In this document: in pieces, positions 1 to 10,100 of the stretch
Layout of the letters: the number at the start of each line of letters is the position of its first letter
Position numbering within the stretch: position 1 is the stretch's first letter
Assembly: GCA_903929755.1 (NCBI GenBank)
Contig: CAIYVZ010000128.1
Location: 1 to 41,030 of the forward strand
Reading direction: 5' to 3'
Length of the DNA: 41,030 nt
Source of the DNA: an uncultured Acidobacteriia bacterium
GTDB lineage: Bacteria; Acidobacteriota; Terriglobia; Bryobacterales; Bryobacteraceae
Position numbers and translations under genes: made by a program
The notes under the pieces: generated by a model
The model's input: the letters and a program-made list of their open reading frames with translations, nothing else
What the model was told of the DNA's origin: nothing
The model's database searches: none

Positions 1-122
1 GGCCGTTCGAAGCACCCAACTATCCAGCTTGCCAGGTCTTGTTCCAAAGCGCCAGGTCTAAAGTGAAGATTCTTAAAGATTTCTTCGAGTACCCTTTCGA
101 CGTGCCGGAAACCTTCAAGTAG
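1..122 (+). CDS. 3' end of an unidentified upstream gene (partial)
   Basis: From base 3 a reading frame stays open for 39 codons and stops at TAG 120-122. The peptide has an ordinary composition (Phe, Tyr, Pro and Lys rich, ending in PETFK) and runs in the same direction as the genes that follow, so it looks like the C-terminus of a gene cut by the window edge. No family is recognised. An open run of this length can arise by chance, so the call is tentative. Confidence 0.45.
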   Translation, partial: PFEAPNYPACQVLFQSARSKVKILKDFFEYPFDVPETFK

Positions 123-170
123 GGGGCTGAACTGTTACCAAGAATCAGAGCACAGAACCAACAGTACTTG

Positions 171-179
171 TGCTAAAAT
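171..179 (+). promoter_or_regulatory. Possible extended -10 promoter element ahead of the SPFH operon
   Basis: TGCTAAAAT matches the extended -10 form TGn-TATAAT with one mismatch in the hexamer. It lies about 90 bases before the GTG start at 270, in the 147-base gap after the upstream stop codon. No good -35 hexamer is seen. Found by eye only. Confidence 0.3.
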
Positions 180-269
180 CCATATGTTGGTTTGTGACTG
201 CCAGCCCACGTTTTTGCATGTCCGTAAGGCGGTGCGAAGCAGCGACTGCGGCTGGAGAGAGGTGAGCGA

Positions 270-1238
270 GTGCCCATATTCGTCGACCCGGAGGTTGATT
301 CAGGGGTGGACCAGAAAGACAATCTGAGCTACCCGTATACCGATACAAAGCCCCCGACTGCTGAGCCTGGAGTTCCGACACAACCGAAGCGCTGGCTCCG
401 GGGGCAGTTTGTTTCGTCCGTCCGGGAAAACCTTCGCTATTTCTACCTGATAGTAGCGGTCATGACGTTGCTTCTCATTTTGTTCGCGCCGCGCACATTT
501 GTCATCATCAATTCGGGCGAGGTAGGCGTGCAATACCGGCTGCTTATGGGGGGGACGCGCACGGAGTATGTATATCCGGAAGGTTTGCGTGTAATACTAC
601 CCTGGAACGAGATGTTCATTTATTCCATCCGGGTGCAGGAAGCCAAGGACGAGGTCAGCGTTCTAACCAAAGAAGGTCTGGTGGTTAAGTTGAAGATCTC
701 CGTCCGATTTCACCCGGATGAGTCGCTCGTAGGTTTGTTGCATAAAGAGATTGGGCCGAATTACAAGGACCGCCTGGTACTGCCTGAGGTTGAGTCTGCC
801 TTGCGTGAGAATGTGGCGCAGACGAACCTGGAAGACTTCTACGAGTCCGAATCTGGATTCATGCAGCGAATCATCAACCAGTCATCCGAAAGGGTGTCGG
901 CAAAGTATGTGACGTTGGACAGCGTCATTCTGCGAGAAGTGGAATTACCCCCGAGGGTCCAGTCTGCGGTAGAGGAAAAGATGACGCAGCAGCAGCAGTT
1001 GCGCGCCTACGAGTTCCGGATTAAGCGCGAGTTGCAGGAAGCGGACCGGAGGAAGATAGAAGCGACCTCACTGGCAGAATACAACGGAATTTTAGGACGT
1101 TCGCTAAACAACCCGGCGCTGCTGAAGTACAAGGGCCTCGAAGTGACAAGGGAACTGGCAAATTCACCAAATACGAAGACTGTGATTGTGGGTACCAGCG
1201 GGGCCAGCCTGCCGATTTTGTTCGGCAGTGAGAAGTAG
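270..1238 (+). CDS. SPFH/band 7 (prohibitin-like) membrane protein
   Basis: This 322-residue protein has a hydrophilic N-terminus, one membrane segment (about residues 57-74) and a typical SPFH domain that begins at the NSGEVGVQYR-like segment near residue 81. After it comes a charged, probably coiled-coil region with a QQQQ run and an ELQEADRRKIEA-like heptad stretch (about 235-275). Prohibitin-like proteins oligomerise at the inner membrane and scaffold proteases or transport complexes; which one is involved here cannot be told. The start is GTG, chosen because a purine-rich GGAGAGAGG lies just upstream. The next gene begins eight bases after the stop, so the two are surely cotranscribed. 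There is no sequence reason to tie this protein to the natural-product genes downstream. Confidence 0.9.
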   Translation: MPIFVDPEVDSGVDQKDNLSYPYTDTKPPTAEPGVPTQPKRWLRGQFVSSVRENLRYFYLIVAVMTLLLILFAPRTFVIINSGEVGVQYRLLMGGTRTEYVYPEGLRVILPWNEMFIYSIRVQEAKDEVSVLTKEGLVVKLKISVRFHPDESLVGLLHKEIGPNYKDRLVLPEVESALRENVAQTNLEDFYESESGFMQRIINQSSERVSAKYVTLDSVILREVELPPRVQSAVEEKMTQQQQLRAYEFRIKRELQEADRRKIEATSLAEYNGILGRSLNNPALLKYKGLEVTRELANSPNTKTVIVGTSGASLPILFGSEK

Positions 1239-1246
1239 AGGGACCT

Positions 1247-2707
1247 ATGCTTGCACGCATCCTGACGTTGCTTGTGGGCGGTGCGATCTCAGCGCTGCTG
1301 TTGGTGTACTTCGCTGGACGAATTGCCGAAAGCCCCGATAATCCAGTAGCAGCAAGATCCGCAGCAGGGCGAGATTGGAAGAAAGCGGACATTCATGTGG
1401 CAGTCGTGTGGACCAAGAGCGACGATGCGTTCCTTAGGGGTGTTCGGCTGAAGATTGAGGAATTAAGGAATAGGGCAGGATTTGATCGGCAGAAAGACGA
1501 TCAGAACTGTGTGGGCCACGTGTGCATTGTAGTGTTCGACGAGCCAGAAGACGGCGATGCCGAAGAGAGTTGGGCCCTGGCGGAGGAAATTGCCCGTGAC
1601 AGAACAATTGTGGCGGTGTTGGGGCATCGTTTCTCTTCCACTGCGATTCCCGCTTCCGTTGTGTATGAGCGCAACGGCATTCTGTTTATTACAACGACAG
1701 CCTCGAATCCGGTAGTGACCCATCACGGATTTCAAGGGGTCTTTCGGCTCGGGCCCGGTGACGATGCCATCGCAAGAGAGATGGTAACCTTCGCCCGTAA
1801 TTTCAAAAAACGCGACACGCCCGTTGTCAGTGCAGCGCAAGACACTAGTAAAGAGCCTGGGGCTTCCAAACCGTCCGATGTCATTGACCACGAGACCCAC
1901 CATCTTAATTTGGCGCTATTCTACTCGTTAAATCCCGATATTGTTTCGCTCGTGCCGCAGGTTCAAGCGAGTGCGACCCTGGGAACAAATGGACAAATTC
2001 ATCTGGTATCTCGCTTCTACCGGGGTACGGAACCGCTGGAAGCTACTTTCCGACGTTCCATAGCCAGGATCCCGGCCGAAGATATGGATGCAATTTTAGT
2101 TGGAGATGAGATGCCCCGCGCGGTTGAACTCATTAGGCAGATCAGAGAGCTTGGTATTGTTGCTCCAATCATCGGGAACGACAATTTGGACAGGAGCATG
2201 AGTTGGACCCAGCAAGCGGCATCGGGCGTGCCCAACGACGTTTACGTTGCGAGCGGCAACGACCCCGAACCGCAAGGCTCCGCCAGTGACTATAACAAGT
2301 TCAGGCAGGCTTTGGCCGAGCAAAACAGGCGAAGGAAAGCAGATAAAACTTACGTACCTCTTGTACCCGGTTACAATGTTGCACTCGGGTACGACGCGGT
2401 TAACCTGCTGACTGGTGCCGTGGCACAGGCGAAGTCTTTTGATCCGCTTGCGGTTGCTACCGCTTTGCATCTGAAAACATTCCCGGGCCTATTCGGCGCG
2501 TATCGTTTTTCCGATACCGGTGACGTCCAAAATATGCCTGTGCTGATCAAACATCTGAAACAGGATGGAAGTTTCGAGACATGCCGGAAGCCGGCGGGGA
2601 AAAACTGGGGAGACCCGGAATTCCTCGGTCTCGGAAACGCCTGCAAAACTGATGTGGCGGTAACCGACGCGCCCACGAATGAATTAAAAAGGGAGATAGT
2701 TCAATGA
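1247..2707 (+). CDS. Type-1 periplasmic-binding-like protein (LivK/ABC receptor family), membrane anchored
   Basis: The protein has 486 residues. Residues 4-24 are a single hydrophobic N-terminal segment without a lipobox cysteine, so it is more likely a signal anchor than a lipoprotein signal. The rest resembles the type-1 periplasmic binding fold of branched-chain amino-acid receptors: a VAVVW start strand, an AVLGHRFSSTA loop where these receptors carry the S/T ligand loop, an ITTTASNP segment, and a GYDAVNLL motif near the C-terminus. Four cysteines (two near residues 84-89, two near the C-terminus) could form disulfides. No permease or ATPase genes accompany it, so it may sense rather than import a ligand. 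It follows the SPFH gene by eight bases and overlaps the next ORF by ATGA. The ligand is unknown. Confidence 0.8.
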   Translation: MLARILTLLVGGAISALLLVYFAGRIAESPDNPVAARSAAGRDWKKADIHVAVVWTKSDDAFLRGVRLKIEELRNRAGFDRQKDDQNCVGHVCIVVFDEPEDGDAEESWALAEEIARDRTIVAVLGHRFSSTAIPASVVYERNGILFITTTASNPVVTHHGFQGVFRLGPGDDAIAREMVTFARNFKKRDTPVVSAAQDTSKEPGASKPSDVIDHETHHLNLALFYSLNPDIVSLVPQVQASATLGTNGQIHLVSRFYRGTEPLEATFRRSIARIPAEDMDAILVGDEMPRAVELIRQIRELGIVAPIIGNDNLDRSMSWTQQAASGVPNDVYVASGNDPEPQGSASDYNKFRQALAEQNRRRKADKTYVPLVPGYNVALGYDAVNLLTGAVAQAKSFDPLAVATALHLKTFPGLFGAYRFSDTGDVQNMPVLIKHLKQDGSFETCRKPAGKNWGDPEFLGLGNACKTDVAVTDAPTNELKREIVQ

Positions 2708-2871
2708 AGGGTATTCTGCTGACAATGGGGTTGGTAGCTTTGTTTTTTTTTGGGGGCCCGATGGTGGCGGTGGCGTTTCTCAGCCTTCCCATTCTGTTCG
2801 TGGCTGCCGTAGCGGCCCTCGCTGTTTGGAAAGTCGCTGAGACATTCAAAGGCGGGAAGCAGAAGGTTTGA
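2704..2871 (+). CDS. Small hydrophobic membrane peptide (55 aa)
   Basis: This short gene starts with the ATGA overlap at the stop of the binding-protein gene and has a good Shine-Dalgarno (GGGAG, 2691-2695). The 55-residue product is almost wholly hydrophobic, with two possible membrane segments (about residues 3-17 and 19-42), and ends in a basic tail rich in Lys. No family is recognised. Overlap-type coupling and the ribosome site argue that it is translated. Its last 26 bases overlap the 3' end of the convergent DUF697 gene. Confidence 0.65.
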   Translation: MKGILLTMGLVALFFFGGPMVAVAFLSLPILFVAAVAALAVWKVAETFKGGKQKV

Positions 2872-3343
2872 GCATAGCCGGAACAGCGGTGATGCCTTCA
2901 GCTTGTTTCTCTGAGAAAAAGCGCTTAATCACGGCATTGTCGGAGCTGAGGAAAGTGCCCCCGTTTTCGAAGTGCTTCTGAAAGATTTTCCCCACGGCAT
3001 AGACCGAAATCCCGCCCGAAAGGGACAGGGATCCCACGTAGACTGCATGGCCGACGAGCGGAAGGGCTTTTACGAGAGAATGGAATTTGACCGACAGATA
3101 GGCAGGGCCAATGCCGCCAGCCAGAGCAACGAAGACCTTGTAAGCGACCAGATCGCGCGGTACCGGAAACTCATATGCTTTGGCGAGTTTGGCGATCATA
3201 CTCACTTCAATCGCGGCGACCGCAAGCATGTCGACAACCGGAGAAGGAATCAGACCGGCTGTCATCGCCATGATGATGTGGTTCTTGATGATACTGTCAG
3301 CTTTCAGGGAAGCAATTTCCACTTGTGTATGCTCAATAGCCAT
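2846..3343 (-). CDS. DUF697/YcjF-like membrane protein
   Basis: The 165-residue product has the features of DUF697 proteins: an N-terminal helix with IIKNHIIMAMTAGLIPSP, a VDMLAVAAIEVSMIAKLAKAYE helix, Gly/Pro/Leu-rich membrane-hairpin segments, and the conserved end with YAVGKIFQKHFENGGTF. The family is inner-membrane associated and often found with GTPases; its biochemical role is not settled. The open frame extends 47 codons upstream, but ATG at 3341-3343 was chosen because GAGAGGA precedes it and homology-like sequence begins there. It is convergent with the SPFH-operon peptide (26-base overlap) and divergent from the thioesterase (63-base gap). A link to the assembly line is not apparent. 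Confidence 0.85.
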   Translation of the reverse strand: MAIEHTQVEIASLKADSIIKNHIIMAMTAGLIPSPVVDMLAVAAIEVSMIAKLAKAYEFPVPRDLVAYKVFVALAGGIGPAYLSVKFHSLVKALPLVGHAVYVGSLSLSGGISVYAVGKIFQKHFENGGTFLSSDNAVIKRFFSEKQAEGITAVPAMLKPSASRL

Positions 3344-3371
3344 GCAGGTCCTCTCGGCGGTGGGGTGGGGT

Positions 3372-3401
3372 CCGACCGTCGCCACACTTTGATGGTATAA
3401 C
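3372..3401 (+). promoter_or_regulatory. Candidate promoter for the thioesterase, extended -10 placing the start at the ATG
   Basis: TGGTATAAC (3393-3401) is an extended -10 element with one mismatch to TGn-TATAAT. A weak CCGACC sits 18 bases upstream as a possible -35. Only six bases separate the -10 from the ATG at 3407, so transcription would begin at or near the start codon and give a leaderless message. This agrees with the lack of a visible Shine-Dalgarno before 3407. Confidence 0.4.
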
Positions 3402-3406
3402 GGCCG

Positions 3407-4159
3407 ATGGAACGAGACAATATAGTGCTGATCCGGCCTGCGCCGCAGAAGACACCCAAGGTCCGAATGTTCTGTTTCGCTCATGCGGGCGGGGGGGCGT
3501 CGTCATTCTCGCCGTGGGCACGAGCGTTGCCACCGCAGATCGAGGTTTGCGCGGTACAACTGCCCGGGCGGGAAACGCGCTTCCGGGAAGTATCGGAGCG
3601 AACCATGAAGGCTCTGGTGAATCGATTGGCTCAGGAATTAAGCCCGTGGCTGGACGTCCGATTTGTATTTTTTGGACATAGCATGGGGTCGCTGGTCGCG
3701 TTCGAACTGGCGCGGCAACTACGCCGTCGCGGAATGCCACAACCTGCTGGTCTGTTCGTTTCAGCATACCGGTCGCCGAAAGTGCCACATGCTTTTGCCT
3801 CATACCACGATTTATCGGACAACGAATTCATTGTAAAAGTGGGTGCGCGCTATGGAGGGATTCCGGCGGCACTGGCCGAAGACAAGGAGTTGCTGCAACA
3901 CTACTTACCGGGACTGCGGGCGGATTTTGCGCTGTTGTCCCAATATGAGTTTGCTCCGGAGGAACCACTTGACTGCCCGTTTTTCGTGTATAACGGGCTT
4001 TCTGACTCGCTGATTACCCCGGCCGACGTCGAGGTCTGGCGAACTCTGACATCGACCTCATCCGTAGAACGATGGTTTCCCGGCGGCCACTTCTATATTC
4101 GAAGCCACCGGGCCGCAGTTCTACAAAGTCTGGCTAATGATCTGGGGAGCTTCCAATAG
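3407..4159 (+). CDS. Type II thioesterase (editing TE of NRPS/PKS)
   Basis: This 250-residue alpha/beta hydrolase belongs to the GrsT/TEII family, stand-alone enzymes that remove stalled or wrong acyl groups from carrier-protein arms. Visible marks are the N-terminal CFAHAGGGASSF oxyanion segment, VQLPGRETR, the nucleophile elbow GHSMG (Ser92), Asp200 in NGLSD and His228 in GGHFY, giving a complete Ser-Asp-His triad. Length is normal for the family. No Shine-Dalgarno is seen before the ATG; see the leaderless promoter entry. The gene faces the assembly line, and its last 39 bases overlap the 3' end of the terminal NRPS gene on the other strand. It very likely serves the neighbouring megasynthase, including proofreading of the module that lacks an AT. 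Confidence 0.95.
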   Translation: MERDNIVLIRPAPQKTPKVRMFCFAHAGGGASSFSPWARALPPQIEVCAVQLPGRETRFREVSERTMKALVNRLAQELSPWLDVRFVFFGHSMGSLVAFELARQLRRRGMPQPAGLFVSAYRSPKVPHAFASYHDLSDNEFIVKVGARYGGIPAALAEDKELLQHYLPGLRADFALLSQYEFAPEEPLDCPFFVYNGLSDSLITPADVEVWRTLTSTSSVERWFPGGHFYIRSHRAAVLQSLANDLGSFQ

Positions 4160-7100
4160 CTCCTTCAAGTGGACTCCCAACATACGGACATGGGGCTCAG
4201 TCATCATTCCGATATGGTCCCCGGAGACAAAGTGTAAACCGACCGGCATCGTGGAGCAGGCACCCCAGCCCCATGCGGGATCGGCACGAAGTTCCGGCTT
4301 AACGCCGCTGTCTCCTGATTCGGTGCCGCGGAACAAAGTGATTGGCACAGCGAGCTGAAGCGGGGCCGGAGGCTGGTAATCGGTTTGGTTGTTGGCCTGA
4401 AAAACGCGGAATAATCCGCGCAGGATGCCGACACCCGCACCAGGTGGAATGGCGTTTACCAGGTGCAATTTCGCGGCTACGAGTTCAATTTGGGACTCAA
4501 CACCGAGATTGGCCAGCGTTGCATGCTCCACGCCAAGTTGAATACCCAGGAACTGCTCAATAGTATCGATCAATTCCAGCATCCACCGGGCGTCGTCCCA
4601 ATCGGCACCGATCGGCGCAGCCTTGCCCCCGGGCGCAAAGGTATCCATCACGACCAGATGCGCCACTTCCTGGCCGACCTGCGTCAATTGCCGGGCCATT
4701 TCATATGCGATTTGGCCTCCGAGAGAGTGTCCGCCAAGGCCATAGGGGCCCTCGGGTTGAACACGCCGTATTTGTTCGATGTAGCGGGCGGCCATCGACT
4801 CAATGGAGCGGAGAGGTTCACATTCCCCATCGAGGCCGATTGACTGGAGGGCATAGAACGGCTGTTCGCGGCCAAGAGCCTTCGAAAGCGCGTAGTAGTG
4901 CAACACGTTCCCCCCACCTCCGTGGATGCAGAAGAAAGGCCTGGCAGCACCGAGAGGCTGGATGGGAACGAGCGGAGACCATTGGCTGCGGTCACCGCCA
5001 TTTGAGCGCAAGCGGGCTGCTATGCCAGCGACGGTCGGGGCTTCGAAGAAGGTAGCCAGTGGCAGTTGAAAACCGATCGCCTGTTCCATACGGGCCACCA
5101 GACGGAGGGCCAGCAGGGAGTGGCCACCGAGGTCGAAGAAGTCGTCGTGAATCCCGACGGGGTGGCTCAGGACCTCGGTCCAGATGGATACCATTTGCTG
5201 TTCCAAGGGGTCGCGGGGTGGTGCCGACGGACGGGTCAGGCTTATTGATTCAGGGTCGGGCAGAGCGTGGCGGTCAATCTTGCCGGATGGATTCACTGGC
5301 ATTGAATCGAGCCAGACATAGGCCGCTGGAATCATGTATTCAGGAAGATGCTCGGCAAGGAAACTGGACAAGGCATGGTCCGGGACCGGCTGGCCGAGAG
5401 GGCAGACATAGGCGACCAGCCCTGCGGCATTTTGAATGGTCCGGGTGGCGACGACAGCAATGCGGACATCGGGATGCTGATTCAGCAGCGCCTCGATCTC
5501 GCCGGGTTCGATCCGGAATCCCCGAATCTTTACCTGTTGATCGATGCGCCCAAGAAACTCCAGACTGCCGTCTTGCAAGCAGCGCACGTGATCACCGGTC
5601 TTGTAGAGTCGCCCAGCGCCAAAGGGGTTATCGATGAAGCGTTCTGCTGTGAGCTGGGGCCGGTCTTTATAACCCCGGCCGACGCGAGTGCCGCCTATGT
5701 ACAACTCGCCGGGGATACCAGTCGGCAGGGGGCGAAACTTCGTATCCAGTACGTAAGTGAGAGAGTTGGCAAGCGTCCGGCCAATCGGGACTGATTTCGC
5801 AGACGGGTCCAGGGCATCCCAGGAGTGGTACATGTGCGATGTAACGGTAGTCTCCGTGGGGCCGTAACCATTCGCGAAGGCGACGTGTGCGGGAGCTTTG
5901 GATTTCCAGACGCGATAAGCTTCCAGCGGCGCAACCTCGCCGCCGACCTTCACTTTCGTGAGACATGGGGGCGGTGGAAAATGCTCCAGAACGGCGGTCC
6001 ACTCATGCCAGTAGGCGGTGGGCATGTGCAGCATGGTGACGCCTTCGGCTTCGATAAGCGCGAGAAGTTCGCTGATTGAAGGAGGCGCGCCTGGACGGGG
6101 AAGGATCAGCCGCGCGCCACTGAGAAGTGTCGGGAAGATGTCTTCGACCGACTGATCGAAGCTGAGAGGCACAAAGAGCAGGACCCGGGAATCCGGGCCG
6201 TGCTGATGTAAATCGATGACGGTGCAGCAATGGTCCACGCAGGACTGGTGTTCGATCAATACCCCCTTCGGTTTACCCGTCGAACCGGACGTGTAAAGCA
6301 GATAGGCAAGATTTCCAGGCTGAACATTAGTGATGGGCGCTTCACCGCTTTCGCCGGCGAAGACGCTCCAATTGTCCACGCATATGGTGGGTACGGCAGC
6401 AGGCAGAGACACTGTCCATTTAGCCTGTGTCAGAAGGATGTGCGCGTGAGAATCCTCAATCATGAACTCGAGGCGTTCTTTGGGATACGTGGGGTCCAGT
6501 GGCACATAGGCAGCTCCAGCCTTCCAGACACCAAGAACCGCTACGATCATGTCGATGGAACGTTCGACGACGACACCGACGATACACTCCGGGCCTGCAC
6601 CGTGGCGGACGAGATAGTGTGCCAGTTGGTTGGCACGCCGGTCAAGTTCGGCATAGGTTATGGCCTGGCCGCGGAAGACGATGGCAATGGAATCAGGCGT
6701 GCGAACTGTTTGTTCTTCGAAGAGGTGATGAGCGCATTTGCCATGGGCCTGGGGATAATTGACGACTGGTCCATGCAAGGTAGCCATTAAGTGACTGGAT
6801 TCGGCGATAGTCAGCAGGGGCAACTTTTCGAGCGTATTGCCTGGGGAAAACTTGGCCATCGCTTCCAGCAGTGTTTGCAGGTGTCCGCCCATGTGGCGCA
6901 TCGCGACCGGGTCGAAACGCGCGGTGTCGTACTCAATCTCCAGATGGAGCGATTCGCCAGAGGCGGCGATGAGTACAAGCGGATAGTTGGTTTGCTCGAA
7001 GGCTTCCGCTTGCGATACGGTGAGACCAGCTGCGGAAATTTCGAGGTCCGCAGCAGGGTAATTTTCGAAAACAACGATGCTTTCAAACAGCGGCAGGCCG

Positions 7101-10100
7101 CGCGGCACGTCGCTCCAAGTGTGGAGGTCGACGAGCGGGCAATAGGCAAATTCAACTGACTCCATTTGCTGTTGCTGCAAGGTTGCGAGCCAGGGGAGAA
7201 GCGGGCCGGTCTCATCAATCGAAACACGCACAGGGATGGTATTAATGAAGAGGCCGATCATCTCTTCCACTCCGGAGAGTTCCGGTGGACGACCAGAAAC
7301 CGTGGCACCGAAAACAATGTCATTCAGTCCGCTGTAGCGGCTTAGCAGCAAGGCCCACGCACCTTGAACGAAGGTGTTCAAGGTGAGGCGACCAGCGCGC
7401 GCAGTCTGTTGGAGGCGGGCGGTGGCCGGTTCGCTGAGAGAGCACTGGACGCGGGCAGGTATACCCACCGCAGAAGTTTTGGCACCGCTGTCGAGGGTTA
7501 ATGGAGTTGACGCGGAGAAACCCTGCAAAACCTTACGCCAGAAGCTTTCCGCGCGGTAACGGTCCTGACGGAGCAGCCATTCCACATACAGGCGATAAGG
7601 CAGAGGCTGCGGAACTGCGGTATTTCCGGCGTAGGCGTCAACCACCGCTTTCACAACGCGGTGGCGGCTCCAGCCGTCAAGCAAAAGATGATGGTAGGTC
7701 CATACGAACTGCCAGACGTTGCCGCCAAGCTGGATCAAGGCGAACCGCATGAGGGGTGCCGTGTTGAGGTCGAAGCCGCGATGTCGTTCGGAATGAATCC
7801 AGGTATCCAGTTGGGATTTTCGGGTGGCCGAGGGCAGATTGCGCCAGTCCTCACGGCTCCAAAACGGATCGACAGAGGAGCGGACAATCTGGACGGGTTC
7901 GTTGCGGTTCTGCCAGCGGAATTCGGCGCGAAGGGCACCATTGGCGGCAATTACTTTGTTCCAGGCGGCTTCGAAGCGGCTGGTTTCGAGGTTGCCTTCG
8001 AGCCGGATGGACATTTGCTCCACGTAGACGCCGGACTGAGGGGCGAGCAGGGTCTCGAAGAGCATCCCCTGCTGCATTGGTGAAAGGGCGTACTGATCTT
8101 CGATCTCACCCGGGGCAGACGTGCAGTGCGTGATGACGGTTCGTAAAGCATCCACATATCGCATGGCCAGTAATTCCACGTCTTCGTGCCGGTGGAGGTT
8201 TCGACTGAATTCCCAGGCGATTTGGAGTTTGCCATCAAGTATGACGGCGGTGACTTCGAAGGGATGGCTGCGCAGGTTGAGGGGGCTTTGATCATCATCG
8301 CTCGATTCGGGAGCGAGTCCGGCTATCAGCGCATTGGCGGCGAAGAGTTCGTCCGCACGGCCGAGGTAGTTGAACTTGATGCGGCTATTGGTTTTCAGCT
8401 CGGGGTGATTGCCGGGGTGGCGCAGGATGAGGTAGCCGATTCCGCCGTTTGGAACACGACGGAGTTGGTTCTTGATTGACAGAATGGTCTCGGCAAGATC
8501 GGCGGACGGAGTGGCCAGCCGAACGGGGTAAATTGCGGTGAACCAGCCAACGGTGCGGGAAAGATCGAGCGAATCGAAGAGGGGTTCGCGACCGTGCGAT
8601 TCGAGGTCAATGGTCTGAGGTCCGCTGGCGACGGCAAGGGCGGTAAGCAGAAGGTCATTGATCTGTGTGTGATAGGCGGCGGGGGCATCGCGCAGAAGAG
8701 CGGACGTTTCTTCCGGCGTCAGAGCGAGGGAGACACGAGCCGTGGAGGCTACCGTATTTTTCGCGGCAGGTGGAAGCGCAGGGGTGGATGCACAGATTTG
8801 AGTCCAGTACGGCAGTTCGGACTCGAATTGGGACCGGGAATTGACCAAGGCGCCGGCCCAGGACTGGAAGGAACTGGTCTTCGCCGGCAGGCGGACTGCA
8901 TCGTTCCCGTGTAATTGCCCGTAAGCGGTGGCGAGATCCTCCAGAAGAACACGCCAGGAGAAGCCGTCAATGACAAGATGTTGCACCGCGATGAGAAGAC
9001 GGTGGGGGCTGAGGCGATTCAGGCAGATCAATGGGCCGGTTTCGAGATTCAGACTGGATTGCGATGAAGCGGTTAGCGGTACAGCAGGTGGGGTATGAAA
9101 TTGACGGCCGTTGGCGAAGCGAAGGCGTAAAGCGTCGTGATGGAGGACCACGCGTTGGAGGGCCAATTCGACAAGCTGCTGTGACGTTTCGGGCGCGACC
9201 TTCAGAATCAGCGACTGATTGTAGTGGTGGGGCTCGGGCTGATTCTGGGCGAAGAACCACTGCTGGATCGGGGTGAACGGAACATCGCCTTCCACCAAAC
9301 CCTGATCAACGGTTGTGGAAACCGTATCCGTTGTGGATGCGGCGGCGAGAGCGGATATCGTTTGGTGCTGAAAGATGTGGCGGGGAGTCAGGTGCAGGCC
9401 CGCCTGACGGGCACGGCTGATCACCTGAATACTCATGATGGAATCGCCGCCGAGCTCGAAGAAATTATCGTGAACGCCGAGTTCCGCCACATGTAGCACA
9501 TCACGCCAAATCAGAGCGAGGATTTGCTCGGCGGCGGTTTCGGGCGCTGTTTGAGAAGTGCCTGACGCAGGGCCAGGTGCAGGCAACGCGCGCCGATCGA
9601 CCTTGCCATTCGGAGTCAGTGGCATTTCTTCGAGTGGCACGAAGACCGCAGGGATCATGTAGTCCGGCAGCGAAACCGTGATGAAAGCCCGTAAGTCCGC
9701 CGTGGAGGGGACCTGGCCGTGGGGAACGATGTAGGCCACAAGGCGCTTGTGGCCATGCTGTTCGTCCACCACAACAACGGCGTCGCGGATGGCGGCGTGT
9801 TGAGTGAGGCATGCCTCAATTTCCCCCAGTTCCACGCGGAACCCGCGAATTTTTACCTGGTCGTCGAGGCGCCCCAGGTAGACGAGGTTGCCGTCGGGCA
9901 GGTACCTGACGAGGTCACCAGTACGATAGAGCCGACCTGGGCCGAACGGATTGGCGATGAATTTTGCCGCAGTCAAATCGGGACGGTTACGATACCCTCG
10001 CGCGACGCCGGCGCCACCGATAAACAGTTCACCTGGGACGCCGAGGGGAACCGGCTGCAGGCAATTGTCGAGCACGTAGAGCGTGGTATTTGCGATAGGG

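Noticed and set aside
2972-3400. Plus-strand open frame opposite the DUF697 gene
   Set aside because: The minus-strand frame has clear family features and a ribosome site; the plus frame has neither.
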